Program-made: the position numbers and the translations under genes
Assembly (NCBI RefSeq): GCF_013425765.1
Contig: NZ_JACCJZ010000014.1
Location: forward strand, 1-64,000
DNA length: 64,000 bases
Origin: Luteimonas deserti
Lineage (GTDB): Bacteria; Pseudomonadota; Gammaproteobacteria; Xanthomonadales; Xanthomonadaceae
Direction: 5' to 3'
In this document: one piece after another, positions 53,301 to 61,346 of the stretch
How positions within the stretch are numbered: position 1 is the stretch's first letter
How the letters are laid out: every line of letters begins with the position of its first letter
The notes under the pieces: generated by a model
What the model saw: the letters and a program-made list of their open reading frames with translations, nothing else
Databases searched by the model: none
Told to the model about the DNA's origin: nothing

Positions 53301-54251
53301 GATGCGCAGCCGCGGCGCGTCGATGCGCCAGTCGCCATCGGCGTGGCTCCAGCGCAGGCGCGCCTGCACCCCGTCGAATCCCACCGTGTCGGCGGCCGCC
53401 GGTTCTGCGGTGTCCGCGCGCTGGAGCACCAGCGTGTCCAGCGCGACGTCGGCCGTCGCCGCCACCACCCGGCGCTCCTCGAGCTCCAGCCAGACCGCGA
53501 CCCGGCCGTGCCCCGCGTGGATCGCCACCCCGGTGGGCGCGAGCAAGGGCGACCAGACCTGGAGATCGTTGCGCGGCATCGCGACGTAGGCGCGCGCCGT
53601 GCCCTCCCGGCGGTCCAGGTTCAAACGCAGGTCGAGCGGCGCGGCGCCGTCCTCGATCCACGCCCGCGCCGCTGCACGCGCGCGTCGGCGGTCCACGCGC
53701 AGCCGCAGGTCGACCCGCGGCAGGGTGTGCCGGAGCGCCAGCGAGGGCGCATCGATCGCAAGTCGCGCGCCGATCACCTGCAGTTCGCCGAGGCCTTCGA
53801 GCGCCGCGAGGGGATCGTCGTCCGTCTCCGAGGCGCCGGGCAAGCCCCGCACCTGCCAGCGGCCGTCGTCGGCGCGTACGAGCGTCAGATCGAGGCCGTG
53901 CAGGCGGAGTTCGGTAAGCGAGCGACCCGGCCACAGACCCGTGTACGGCGAGACCTGGATCTCCGCGCGCGCCACGGGCACGCCGGCGCCGGCCTCGCCG
54001 ATCCGCAGCCCGGTCACCTGGAGCAGCGGACCGCGCCGGGTCCAGCGTGTGTCCAGGGTGTCGAACGCCACCGGCCGGCCACTGCGCTCGCTGAGCCAGC
54101 GTTCGACCGCGCGCGGATTGCGCTCCACCCACGGCAAGGCCAGCTGCGCCAGCACGACGGCGACGATCGCCACCAGCACCAGGCTCGCGGCGACGGTGTA
54201 CCAGGCCCCCGCATGCACGCGGCGCAGACGCCTGGGCCAGGCGGCGCTCAT
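50391..54251 (-). CDS. yhdP: YhdP-family (AsmA-like, DUF3971) envelope protein
   Basis: Very large AsmA-like protein, 1286 residues (E. coli YhdP is 1266), with one N-terminal transmembrane helix (about 18-42) and a long periplasmic part expected to form a hydrophobic beta-groove. In E. coli YhdP, TamB and YdbH carry phospholipids to the outer membrane. Family cues are the early GRPVAFDTLDTRWTRRGP, DDWPFSAADGDDRKGVF in the middle, and the C-terminal AsmA-like part with GQGRVDLQAGW, SLTELPRRLTLDFRDFFN and GFGFSRIAGDVRF. Gene order maf-rng-yhdP-tldD supports the call. rng lies 21 bp upstream. Confidence 0.94.
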   Translation of the reverse strand: MSAAWPRRLRRVHAGAWYTVAASLVLVAIVAVVLAQLALPWVERNPRAVERWLSERSGRPVAFDTLDTRWTRRGPLLQVTGLRIGEAGAGVPVARAEIQVSPYTGLWPGRSLTELRLHGLDLTLVRADDGRWQVRGLPGASETDDDPLAALEGLGELQVIGARLAIDAPSLALRHTLPRVDLRLRVDRRRARAAARAWIEDGAAPLDLRLNLDRREGTARAYVAMPRNDLQVWSPLLAPTGVAIHAGHGRVAVWLELEERRVVAATADVALDTLVLQRADTAEPAAADTVGFDGVQARLRWSHADGDWRIDAPRLRIVQQRREQVLDGLVVAGGGRWAMQAARVEIAPLLALLGLGDRVPETLRAWLNDAAPHAVLSDVEFAAVPGGPMRLSARVDALGFAPVDTRPGIDGLAGTLAGDGHGLVFRPDPAAAITFDWPVGFGDPHRVRLHGDVVAWRDGGDWQVATPGLRVEGEGYAADARGGVTFQGDASRPRMDLAARVDTSAIPVARRFWVRHTMPEAAREWLDMALVSGDVQGGRAVVAGDLDDWPFSAADGDDRKGVFTAEARLSGASIRFQPDWPAMDALSGRLRFLNDGFVLDEASGELGGVPVRDIEASMARYSTSPVLVRASAGTDATRLLGLLRRSPFHARHAEILDNLDVRGPARAAVTVTVPHGAPVVIDGSVRLDGVAVRESRFHLAFAEVRGEGRFDNDGFAAERLAVRRDGETGTLGLRAGDGHVRDRAQAFEAELDMRLSASELLARAPDLDWLRPHVTGSAPWRVQVTVPDGPDGAQPAQLLLRSDLAGTALALPAPLDKPAQQPLRTTIETALPFDAGDISVAFGDRLAVRARTRGERTGVRVAFGSGRVLQAPPATGLAVGGRTPVLDLVDWLGLRRGGDGEGLTLQALDLTAGDLRLPGARLGQTRLTAARRDGGTALRLDGAALAGDLHLPDADGAPVIVALQRLHWPAPTPKPEAAAATPARVAEAGPSPADAMDPSALPPLQLRVDELRVGAMALGSATARTRRIPGGLQVETLRIRAPQHRIDVDGRWTGRGASARTALEAGVESEDFGRLLSGLGFAGSIVGGQGRVDLQAGWGGGPAAFDVASLEGVLQLTIKDGQLVEVEPGAGRVLGLLSLTELPRRLTLDFRDFFNRGFGFSRIAGDVRFARGQARSDGLTIDGPAAEIRIRGSADLAARTHNQTIEVLPKTGNLLPAVGALTAGPVGAAVGAVANAVLRRPLAEMGARNYHVSGPWQDPKVEVVERRDGAQAAPGRPPAPRPQAAD

Positions 54252-54272
54252 CGCGACACCCGGCAGCCGCGC

Positions 54273-55781
54273 TCAGAGCAGCACAACGTCGAACTGCTCC
54301 TGCAGATACTGCTCGTCGGCCTGGAAGCGGATGGTCTTGCCGAGAAACTCCTCCAGCTCCACCACGGCCGCGGATTCCTCGTCGGTGATCATCGACACCA
54401 CCCGCGGCGATGCGATCACCAGCAGGCGTTCCGCCTCGAACTGGCGTACCGCGCGCACGATCTCGCGGAAGATCTCGTAGGTCACCGTCTCGATCGTCTT
54501 CACGATGCCACGCCCGCCGCAGGCACTGCAGGTCTCCCCGAGCTGGCGCTGCAGACTTTCGACCGTGCGCTTGCGGGTCATCTCCACCAGCCCCAGCGGC
54601 GAGAAGTCGTAGACCGTGGTCTTGGCGTGGTCCCGCGACAGGGATTTCTCCAGCGTCCGCAGCACCTGCCGGCGGTGCTCCGGATCCACCATGTCGATGA
54701 AGTCGATGATGATGATGCCGCCGAGGTTGCGCAGCCGCAGCTGCCGGGCCACCGCCTGCGCCGCTTCGAGATTGGTCCGGTAGACCGTCTCTTCCAGGTT
54801 GCGCTGGCCCAGGAACGAGCCGGTGTTGACGTCGACCGTGGTCATCGCCTCGGTCTGGTCGATCACCAGGTACCCGCCGGACTTCAGCGGAACGTCCTTG
54901 TTGAGCGCGCGCTGGATTTCGTCCTCGACCCCGTAGAGATCGAAGATCGGCCGGTTGCCCGTGTAGCACTCGATCCGGTCGACCAGCCGTGCCTGCTCGG
55001 CCGGGCCGGGCGCCGGCAGGTACTGGGCGGCGAACTGGCAGAGTTTTTCGTAGGTGTCCCGCGAATCGACCTTGACCTTGTCGACGTCGCGGCGCATCAG
55101 GTCGCGCACCGCACGCATCGGCAGGGTCAGGTCCTCGTACACCCGGGCACCCACCCGGGCCTCGGTGGTGGTGTGCTCGATCAACGCCCACGCGCGCTGC
55201 AGATAGGCGATGTCCTCCGCCAGCGCCTCGGCGCTCTGCCCTTCGGCATTGGTGCGCACGATGTAGCCGTGGCCTCCGGTCGCAGCGGCGAGTTCGGAGA
55301 CCAGCGTCTTGAGCCGCATGCGCTCGGCATCGTCCTCGATCCGCGCCGAAACGCCGACCGCGCGCGATTGCGGCAACAGCACCAGGTAGCGCGAGGGAAT
55401 GCTGATCTGCGTGGTCAGCCGCGCACCCTTGCTGCCGATCGGGTCCTTGACCACCTGCACGATGATGTCCTGGCCGTCGCGCAACAGCTCGGCGACCGGC
55501 AGTGTCGGTGCGGGCGCCGGGAACAGGTGGTCCCCCTCGCCCGTCGCCTGCGGCGGGCGGACGACATCGTTGGCGTGCAGGAATGCCGCACGCTCCAGGC
55601 CGATGTCGACGAAAGCGGCCTGCATGCCGGGCATCACCCGCTGCACCTTGCCCTTGTAGATGTTGCCGACCACGCCCCGGCGCCAGCCGCGCTCGATGTG
55701 CAGCTCCTGCAGCATGCCGTTTTCGACCACCGCCACGCGGGTTTCGCGGGGCGTCACGTTGATCAGGATCTCCTCGGACAT
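54273..55781 (-). CDS. rng: Ribonuclease G
   Basis: Endoribonuclease of the RNase E/G family, which matures 16S rRNA 5' ends and degrades some mRNAs. The protein has 502 residues and lacks the long RNase E C-terminal scaffold. It shows the S1 domain (YKGKVQRVMPGMQAAFVDIG), the 5' sensor region, the catalytic aspartates in TVDVNTGSFLG and IIIIDFIDMVDPEHR, and the zinc-link CSACGGRG. maf is six bases upstream and yhdP 21 bp downstream, a classic neighbourhood. Confidence 0.97.
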   Translation of the reverse strand: MSEEILINVTPRETRVAVVENGMLQELHIERGWRRGVVGNIYKGKVQRVMPGMQAAFVDIGLERAAFLHANDVVRPPQATGEGDHLFPAPAPTLPVAELLRDGQDIIVQVVKDPIGSKGARLTTQISIPSRYLVLLPQSRAVGVSARIEDDAERMRLKTLVSELAAATGGHGYIVRTNAEGQSAEALAEDIAYLQRAWALIEHTTTEARVGARVYEDLTLPMRAVRDLMRRDVDKVKVDSRDTYEKLCQFAAQYLPAPGPAEQARLVDRIECYTGNRPIFDLYGVEDEIQRALNKDVPLKSGGYLVIDQTEAMTTVDVNTGSFLGQRNLEETVYRTNLEAAQAVARQLRLRNLGGIIIIDFIDMVDPEHRRQVLRTLEKSLSRDHAKTTVYDFSPLGLVEMTRKRTVESLQRQLGETCSACGGRGIVKTIETVTYEIFREIVRAVRQFEAERLLVIASPRVVSMITDEESAAVVELEEFLGKTIRFQADEQYLQEQFDVVLL

Positions 55782-55787
55782 GCGCTG

Positions 55788-56384
55788 TCAGGCCCCGTCA
55801 TGCGCAGCGAAGGGCCGCGGTTCCAATCCGAAGCCGCGCAGCAGCGCGGCGGTCTGTTGCAGCGGCAGTCCGACCACGCCCGAATGGCTGCCTGCCATGC
55901 GGCTGACGAACAGTTCCGCGCCGCCCTGGATCGCGTACGCGCCGGCCTTGCCGCGCGGCTCGCCACTGGCGACGTAGGCGGCGATGGTGGCGGCGTCCAG
56001 TGCATCGAACGTCACCTCGGTGATCACGGTCGCCCAGGCCTCGCGCCCGGCCGAGACCAGCGCCACCGACGAGATCACGTCGTGGGTACGACCCGACAAC
56101 CGGCGCAGCATCCGCGCGGCATCGGCGTCGTCGCGCGGCTTGCCGAACACCTCGCCGTCGAGCACGACTTCGGTATCGGCACCGAGCACCACCGCGTCGG
56201 CCGCCGCGGCGACCGCGAGCAGGCCGGCGCCCGCCTTCTCGCGCGCGACCCGGCGCACATACTCGGCCGCGGCCTCGCCCGGCTCCCGCTGTTCGGGCAC
56301 GGTCACGTCGACCACCTCGAACGGCAGTCCGAGGCGGGCCAGCAGGGCGCGACGGCGGGGGGATTGCGAAGCCAGAAGCAGCAT
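55788..56384 (-). CDS. maf: Maf-family nucleotide pyrophosphatase
   Basis: Predicted nucleoside triphosphate pyrophosphatase for dTTP/UTP or modified nucleotides, 198 residues. Maf features are [18 protein letters not shown], the acidic site [19 protein letters not shown], and [26 protein letters not shown]. Its place beside rng matches the YhdE branch, but the substrate class is not settled by the sequence. It is divergent from the SIMPL-domain gene across 120 bp. Confidence 0.95.
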   Translation of the reverse strand: MLLLASQSPRRRALLARLGLPFEVVDVTVPEQREPGEAAAEYVRRVAREKAGAGLLAVAAAADAVVLGADTEVVLDGEVFGKPRDDADAARMLRRLSGRTHDVISSVALVSAGREAWATVITEVTFDALDAATIAAYVASGEPRGKAGAYAIQGGAELFVSRMAGSHSGVVGLPLQQTAALLRGFGLEPRPFAAHDGA

Positions 56385-56504
56385 GGTCCAAGGATACCGT
56401 GCACGGCCGGGACGGCCCGGACGGCGATCGGCGTAACCCCGTTCCGGCTCACGACCCGTTCACCGGATCCTGACGACCCTCGTCGCCACCTTCCGGAGAC
56501 CTCC

Positions 56505-57239
56505 ATGCGCATCACCCGGCTTCGCCCCCTGCTGCTCGCCACCTGCCTCGTTCCAGGACTCGTCGCCATGACCAGCGCCGTCGCGCAGACCCCAAACGCC
56601 CTGACGGCCGCCGGCGACGGCACGCTGCTGTCGATCTCCGCCAATGCCGAGGCCAGCCGGACGCCGGACATCGCCACCCTGTCGGCGGGTGTCGTGACCC
56701 AGGCCGCGGACGCCAACGCTGCGATGCGCGCCAATTCGGATCAGATGACCCGGCTGACCGCCGCGATCCGCGCCGCGGGCATCGCCGAGCGCGATGTGCA
56801 GACCTCCGGCATCAATCTCAATCCGCAATACCGCTACGCGGAAAACCAGCCGCCCACGATCACCGGTTACCAGGCCAGCAACACGGTCAACCTGCGGGTG
56901 CGCGACCTGGCCCGTCTGGGCGCCGTGCTCGACGCACTGGTCGCCAGTGGCGCCAACCAGATCAACGGCCCGACGTTCGAGATCGCCGATGCCGACGGCA
57001 TGCAGGACCAGGCGCGCGCCGCGGCGCTGAAGAAGGCGCAGCAGCGGGCCGAGGTCTACGCCGCCTCGCTCGGCATGCGCGTGCGCCGGATCGTCAGCAT
57101 CAGCGAAGGCGGCGGCTTCGCGCCCCCGAGGCCGATGATGGCGATGCGTGCGATGGCGGAGGATGCGGCGCCGCCGGTTTCACCCGGAGAAACCACGCTC
57201 GGGGTCAATCTGGACGTGGTATTCGAACTTGGACGCTGA
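56505..57239 (+). CDS. SIMPL-domain (DUF541) periplasmic protein
   Basis: Secreted protein of 244 residues with a signal peptide (positively charged start, hydrophobic core ending at SAVAQ near residue 28). The SIMPL/DUF541 domain shows LLSISANAEASRTPDIATL, GYQASNTVNLRVRDLARLG and ALKKAQQRAEVYAASLGM. DUF541 proteins (YggE type) are linked to oxidative and envelope stress, but the mechanism is not established. A CGGAG lies seven bases before the ATG. The next small gene starts one base after the stop. Confidence 0.92.
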   Translation: MRITRLRPLLLATCLVPGLVAMTSAVAQTPNALTAAGDGTLLSISANAEASRTPDIATLSAGVVTQAADANAAMRANSDQMTRLTAAIRAAGIAERDVQTSGINLNPQYRYAENQPPTITGYQASNTVNLRVRDLARLGAVLDALVASGANQINGPTFEIADADGMQDQARAAALKKAQQRAEVYAASLGMRVRRIVSISEGGGFAPPRPMMAMRAMAEDAAPPVSPGETTLGVNLDVVFELGR

Positions 57240-57240
57240 C

Positions 57241-57414
57241 ATGCCCGACCGCAAAGACACGCCACCACACAGTCCCACCGCCGACGAAACGCCGGGCTAC
57301 GCCGAGAAGCAGCCGCGCGACAAGCAGGACGTGGCCGAGCAGGGCGCCATGCCCGATCCCGAGCCCGACGACGGCGGCCTCGACCGCGAACCCGAGACCA
57401 CCCCGGGCGAGTGA
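57241..57414 (+). CDS. Small hydrophilic protein (57 residues), unknown
   Basis: ATG starts one base after the SIMPL gene stop, so translation is probably coupled. The 57 residues are almost entirely polar, rich in D, E, P and K, with no hydrophobic core; likely disordered. I do not recognise a family. A strong hairpin follows 18 bases after the stop, which suggests the two genes form one transcript unit. Confidence 0.6.
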   Translation: MPDRKDTPPHSPTADETPGYAEKQPRDKQDVAEQGAMPDPEPDDGGLDREPETTPGE

Positions 57415-57432
57415 TCGTCGCAGCGACGTCCG

Positions 57433-57459
57433 GACAGGCCCGCCATGCGCGGGCCTGTC
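57433..57459 (+). terminator. Hairpin after the SIMPL operon
   Basis: GACAGGCCCGC / GCGGGCCTGTC, an 11-base perfect stem with loop CATGC, placed 18 bases after the small gene stop. It is followed by TGCGTTCC rather than a U-tract. The rest of the gap up to 57728 holds no convincing gene. Confidence 0.6.
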
Positions 57460-57728
57460 TGCGTTCCGGCGCCCGCCCCGGAGGCGACCGCGCATGCGCC
57501 CGCGGCGCGACCGCCGGACGCTTCGAAGCGAGAGCCATCGCGCGCGATGCGACCTGCCGCCTGCCCCCCGTGCATGTCCGCCCGTCGGCACGGCCTTGTC
57601 GGCGCGCCGGAGCCCGGCGCAGCGTGCACTGAAGACGCGCCGCGCCTGCAACGGTCGACCCCGTTGCCCCCGCTGCCGCGTTACCGGTCGAGACGGGCCA
57701 ACCCGGCCCGCGTGGCAGGAGGTGGTGC

Positions 57729-58433
57729 ATGGAACTGCAACATGCTGGACTCCGCGGGCGGATGCCCGCGTCCGCCGACACCCGACCCGATCCGGTGCGC
57801 GTGATCGGACTGACCGGCACCCTGGCGTTCAACGGGGTGATCCTGATGGTGCTGCTGGTGCCGGCCTCCCGCGACATCGCGCGTGAGGCCTTGCCGGACC
57901 GCGGCCTCGACATGCGCTGGATCACCGCCCCGGCGGTGCCCCCGCGTCCGCCCGAGCCGCTTCCCGCACTCGAGCTGCCCGCCCCGCCCGCCCCGCGAAC
58001 GGCTTCACCGCCGGCCCTGCGCGCGCCCGTGGACCCCGCCGTCGCATCGTCGGTGCCGGCTGACTCCGCGATTCCTGCTGAAGCGGTGACGCCGATCGGC
58101 GACGAGCCTGCGACCGCTGCGGCGTGGACCCCTCCGGATCAGACGCCGCTCGCCGGCGCCGCGTTGCAGTACGCGCATGCGCCGGCGCCGGTGTATCCGC
58201 GCGCGGCGCTGCTGGCCGGGGCGCAGGGCGTGGTGGTGCTGGAGGTGCACGTCGGGGTCGATGGCCGGCCGCTCGACGTGCGCGTGCATCGCAGCAGCGG
58301 CCATCGGGAGCTGGACCGCGCGGCTCTGCGCCATGTGCAGCGCAGCTGGTCGTTCCAGCCTGCGATGCGTGACGGGCAGGCGGTGGAAGCCGTCGGCCTG
58401 GTGCCGATCAGCTTCGACCTCGCACGCGGCTGA
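57729..58433 (+). CDS. TonB-like energy transducer family protein
   Basis: Protein of 234 residues with the TonB layout: a single N-terminal membrane helix (about 26-46, IGLTGTLAFNGVILMVLLVP), a Pro-rich periplasmic linker (about 64-125), and a C-terminal TonB domain starting YAHAPAPVYPRAALLAGAQG and continuing VVLEVHVGVDGRPLDVRVH and LDRAALRHVQRSWSFQPA. TonB proteins couple the proton gradient to outer-membrane receptors with ExbB/ExbD, which are not nearby. Xanthomonads carry several TonB paralogues, so this may be an accessory one. ATG at 57729 is preceded by AGGAGG. Confidence 0.88.
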   Translation: MELQHAGLRGRMPASADTRPDPVRVIGLTGTLAFNGVILMVLLVPASRDIAREALPDRGLDMRWITAPAVPPRPPEPLPALELPAPPAPRTASPPALRAPVDPAVASSVPADSAIPAEAVTPIGDEPATAAAWTPPDQTPLAGAALQYAHAPAPVYPRAALLAGAQGVVVLEVHVGVDGRPLDVRVHRSSGHRELDRAALRHVQRSWSFQPAMRDGQAVEAVGLVPISFDLARG

Positions 58434-58440
58434 GGCTGTG

Positions 58441-58468
58441 CCCGCGGACGTCGAACGGCGTCCGCGGG
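58441..58468 (+). terminator. Hairpin after the TonB-like gene
   Basis: CCCGCGGACG / CGTCCGCGGG, a ten-base perfect stem with an eight-base loop, begins seven bases after the TonB-like gene stop. No U-tract follows. Probable 3' end element. Confidence 0.5.
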
Positions 58469-58646
58469 GATCGGCGCACTCGAGATGCGCCCCCGGTATA
58501 CCGGGCTCCCGCCACCCGTTCCGGCCGCTGCCCACCGTTCGCGACGGTCCATGTCCCGACGCCGACCCACGGACGGGCAGCGCCGGGTCCGCGGCAGCGT
58601 CGCGCCGGACGAAGTCATTTCATGGGGGCTCGCTTATCGAGGGCGA

Positions 58647-59120
58647 TCAGCCCGCCCGGTGATAGGGATGGTTGGCGAGCATCGCAGCGGCCCGGTAGAC
58701 CTGCTCGGCCAGCACCAGGCGCACCAGCATGTGCGGAAGGGTCAATGGTCCGAGCGACCAGCGTTCGTCGGCCCGGGCGAGCACCTCGGGGGCATGCCCT
58801 TCCGGCCCGCCGATCAAAAACGCCAGATCGCGGCCCTGCATGCGCCAGTGCTCGAGGCGCCGGGCCAGATCCTCCGACGAATGCATGCGCCCGCGGCCGT
58901 CCAGTGCGACCACACATGTATCGCGCGACAGGGCGGCGAGGACACGCCCGCCCTCGTCACTGGTCGCGCGCGCGGCATCCCGGCCCTTGCCGCGCAGGCC
59001 GGGCTCGATTTCGACGAGGTCCAGCGGCAGCCAGTGCGACAACCGCTTGCGGTACTCGGCAAACCCCTCCGCCACCCAGGGCGGGGCGCGCTCGCCGACG
59101 GCGACGAGGGTCGCCTTCAT
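58647..59120 (-). CDS. rlmH: 23S rRNA (pseudouridine1915-N3)-methyltransferase
   Basis: SPOUT-class methyltransferase acting on the 70S ribosome at 23S position 1915. The protein has 157 residues, the normal length. The knot region shows LIGGPEGHAPEVLARAD and the C-terminal LTLPHMLVRLVLAEQVYRAA plus HPYHRAG (the family norm is HPYHR). It follows rsfS after 39 bp, the usual order. Confidence 0.97.
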   Translation of the reverse strand: MKATLVAVGERAPPWVAEGFAEYRKRLSHWLPLDLVEIEPGLRGKGRDAARATSDEGGRVLAALSRDTCVVALDGRGRMHSSEDLARRLEHWRMQGRDLAFLIGGPEGHAPEVLARADERWSLGPLTLPHMLVRLVLAEQVYRAAAMLANHPYHRAG

Positions 59121-59159
59121 CGCCGGCCACCGCCGACGACGGGGATCAACGGCAGGCGG

Positions 59160-59573
59160 TCAGCGCCCGCCACGCGGGCCGCGATCCTCGTCCGGCGGCT
59201 GGTCGCCGACGGTCCACAGGCGCTCGAGCGCATAGAACTCGCGCACCCGCGGCAGCATGACGTGTACGACCACGTCGCCGAGGTCGACCAGCACCCATTC
59301 CGCTTCGCGTTCGCCTTCCACACCGAGCGGCTGGCAGTCGAGCTGCTTGGCGCGCTTGACCACCTCGTCGGCGATCGACTTCACGTGGCGGCTCGATGTC
59401 CCCGAGGCGATCACCATGAAATCGCAGACGCTGCTGCGGCCGCGCACATCGATGTCGACGACCTCCACGGCCTTGAGATGGTCCACCGCCTCGAGCGCCA
59501 TCTTCAGCAGGACATCGGGCGCAGGCGGAGGTTCGGGAAGGCGGGTCTTGATGACGTGTGCGGGATTGGACAA
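59160..59573 (-). CDS. rsfS: Ribosomal silencing factor RsfS
   Basis: Binds uL14 and blocks subunit joining in starvation. The protein has 137 residues with the Oligomerisation/RsfS core ALEAVDHLKAVEVVDIDVRG, CDFMVIASGTSSRHVKSIAD, GEREAEWVLVDLGDVVVHVM and REFYALERLW. The start is TTG at 59573; no ATG precedes the core in frame. A TATAAT lies on this strand just inside the end of nadD. Confidence 0.96.
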   Translation of the reverse strand: MSNPAHVIKTRLPEPPPAPDVLLKMALEAVDHLKAVEVVDIDVRGRSSVCDFMVIASGTSSRHVKSIADEVVKRAKQLDCQPLGVEGEREAEWVLVDLGDVVVHVMLPRVREFYALERLWTVGDQPPDEDRGPRGGR

Positions 59574-59601
59574 GGGTGCAGGCTCGTGAAAGGCGTCGGC
59601 G

Positions 59602-59607
59602 ATTATA
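59602..59607 (-). promoter_or_regulatory. Putative -10 element for rsfS-rlmH
   Basis: On the minus strand this reads TATAAT and overlaps the nadD stop, 29 bases before the rsfS TTG. No clear -35 is present. It could allow rsfS and rlmH to be expressed apart from the leuS transcript. Confidence 0.35.
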
Positions 59608-60262
59608 GCGAAGCGCCCGGCGCCGGCCGGTACAGCCCCGTCGCCTCGATGAATGCGGCCACCCCCGGAGGCAGCAGGGCGTCGACCGGTGCGCCGCGTG
59701 CCAGCTGCGCGCGGACCTCCGTCGCCGAAACCAGCGACAGCGGCTGACGCAGGCGCAACACCCGCCCCCCGGGCGCGGCGGCGAGATCATCCGGTCGTTC
59801 GGTCCAGCGCGCCCGCAGGGCGTCCGCCAGCACGCCGGGTATCGCGTCATCGAGTCCGCTGCCGGGACGCTCGGCGACGACCAGATGCGCCAGGTCGAAC
59901 AACGAGGTCCAACGATGCCAGCCGGACAGCCCCAGCAGGCTGTCGGCGCCGACCAGCCACGCGAGCGGGCGGCGCGGCCCCAGCGCGGCGCGGAGTTCCG
60001 CGAGCGTCTCGACCGTATAACTGCGCCCGCCGCGCTGCAGTTCGCGCCGGTCCAGCACCAGACCGGGCACGTGGGCGATCGCGATCGCGACCATCGCCGC
60101 ACGCTGGCCGGCGTCGGCGCCGGGCGGAGCCCGGTGCGGCGGATCCGATGCAGGCACGACATGGACCGTGCAGCGCAATGCATCGCGCGCTGCGCAGGCG
60201 ATCGCCAGATGGCCGCGGTGGATCGGGTCGAAGGTACCGCCGTAGACCAGGAACACGTCCAC
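59603..60262 (-). CDS. nadD: Nicotinate-nucleotide adenylyltransferase
   Basis: Adenylates nicotinate mononucleotide in NAD synthesis. The protein has 219 residues. The nucleotidyltransferase motif GGTFDPIHRGHL is near residues 8-19, and the second motif is VSATEVRAQLARG. WLVGADSLLGLSGWHRW is also conserved. Start is GTG at 60262, nine bases after the holA stop. Confidence 0.97.
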   Translation of the reverse strand: MDVFLVYGGTFDPIHRGHLAIACAARDALRCTVHVVPASDPPHRAPPGADAGQRAAMVAIAIAHVPGLVLDRRELQRGGRSYTVETLAELRAALGPRRPLAWLVGADSLLGLSGWHRWTSLFDLAHLVVAERPGSGLDDAIPGVLADALRARWTERPDDLAAAPGGRVLRLRQPLSLVSATEVRAQLARGAPVDALLPPGVAAFIEATGLYRPAPGASL

Positions 60263-60271
60263 GCCGTGGAA

Positions 60272-61318
60272 TCAGGCCGCCAGCAGGGCGCCGGCGCGGG
60301 CGTCGGCGACCGCGACCAGCAGGCGCTCCAGCGCCAGCCAGGCATCCGTGGGGTCCTGGCCCCAGCGCCCCCGGCCCTTGGCGATGCGGTCGACGCGTCC
60401 GGCCTCGGCGACGAAGCGCTCCCAGCGCGGCGCGGGATGCCGCTGCAGCGCCCGCCGATAACCCGCCTGGCGCGCGTCCCAGATGCGCTGGGCCTTGAAT
60501 TCGGCGGCCACGTTGCCGCCGCGCGCCTGCACCTGGGCGAGGCTCGCGGCACGCGCGAGTTCCATCACCACCATGCCCATCAGCGCCGGCACGGCTTCGC
60601 CTTCCGCACGCAGGCCGGCCAGCATGCGCACGGCCTGGGCGGCCTGGCCGTTCATCGCCGCGTCGAGCAGGCGGAAGACGTCGAACCGCGCGGCGTCGGC
60701 CACCAGGGCCTGCATGCGCTCGGCGTCTAGGGTCTGGCCTTCGGCCAGCAAGGCGAGTTTGTCGACCTCCTGCGCCGCGGCCAGCAGGTTGCCGTCCACG
60801 CGCTCGGCCAGCTGCTGCACGGCGGCGCGGTCGGCGAGGACCTTGCGGCTGCGCAGGCGTGCCTCGATCCAACCCTCGAGTTCGTGCGGCTTGACCTGCC
60901 ACGCGACCACGACATGCCCGACCGAGGCGATCGCCTCGCTCCACTTGCCACCGTGCTGGCGGCTCCACTCGCCGCCGGTCACCAGCAGGGTGACGTCGGC
61001 CGGTGGATCGGCGCAGAAGCCGGCGATGACCTGGGCGCCCTCCTTGCCCGGCTTGGTGGTCGGCAGCCGCACCTCCACCAGACGGCGCGAGGCGAAGAGG
61101 CTGGGCGCGCGGAAGGTCGCTTCCAGCGCGTTCCAGTCGACGTCGCGACCTTCCTGCTCGAACACCTCGCGCTCGGCGACGCCCTGGGCACGCGCGGCCA
61201 CGCGCACGGCGTCGGCAGCTTCGAGTACACGCAGCGGCTCCGGCCCGGCCACGAGGTAGGCCGGGCGAAGAGGCTCGCGTTCGAGCTGCGCGACGAGGCG
61301 TTCGGGGGTCAGTTCCAC
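60272..61318 (-). CDS. holA: DNA polymerase III delta subunit
   Basis: Clamp-loader subunit that opens the beta clamp. The protein has 348 residues (E. coli HolA is 343). Family segments are RPAYLVAGPEPLRVLEAADAV, LFASRRLVEVRLPT, LLVTGGEWSRQHGGKWSEAI and GNLLAAAQEVDKLALL. GTG at 61318 was chosen because it starts the conserved N-terminal helix; the longer reading overlaps the end of lptE. Follows lptE by 28 bases. Confidence 0.95.
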   Translation of the reverse strand: MELTPERLVAQLEREPLRPAYLVAGPEPLRVLEAADAVRVAARAQGVAEREVFEQEGRDVDWNALEATFRAPSLFASRRLVEVRLPTTKPGKEGAQVIAGFCADPPADVTLLVTGGEWSRQHGGKWSEAIASVGHVVVAWQVKPHELEGWIEARLRSRKVLADRAAVQQLAERVDGNLLAAAQEVDKLALLAEGQTLDAERMQALVADAARFDVFRLLDAAMNGQAAQAVRMLAGLRAEGEAVPALMGMVVMELARAASLAQVQARGGNVAAEFKAQRIWDARQAGYRRALQRHPAPRWERFVAEAGRVDRIAKGRGRWGQDPTDAWLALERLLVAVADARAGALLAA

Positions 61319-61346
61319 GGCGCGCGGCGGGCGTGCGGCAGGCGGC

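Noticed and set aside
52704..56504. Long plus-strand open frame opposite yhdP, rng and maf
   Set aside because: Only its end, from ATG 56505, codes for a recognisable protein (SIMPL). The rest is low-complexity and antisense to three secure genes.
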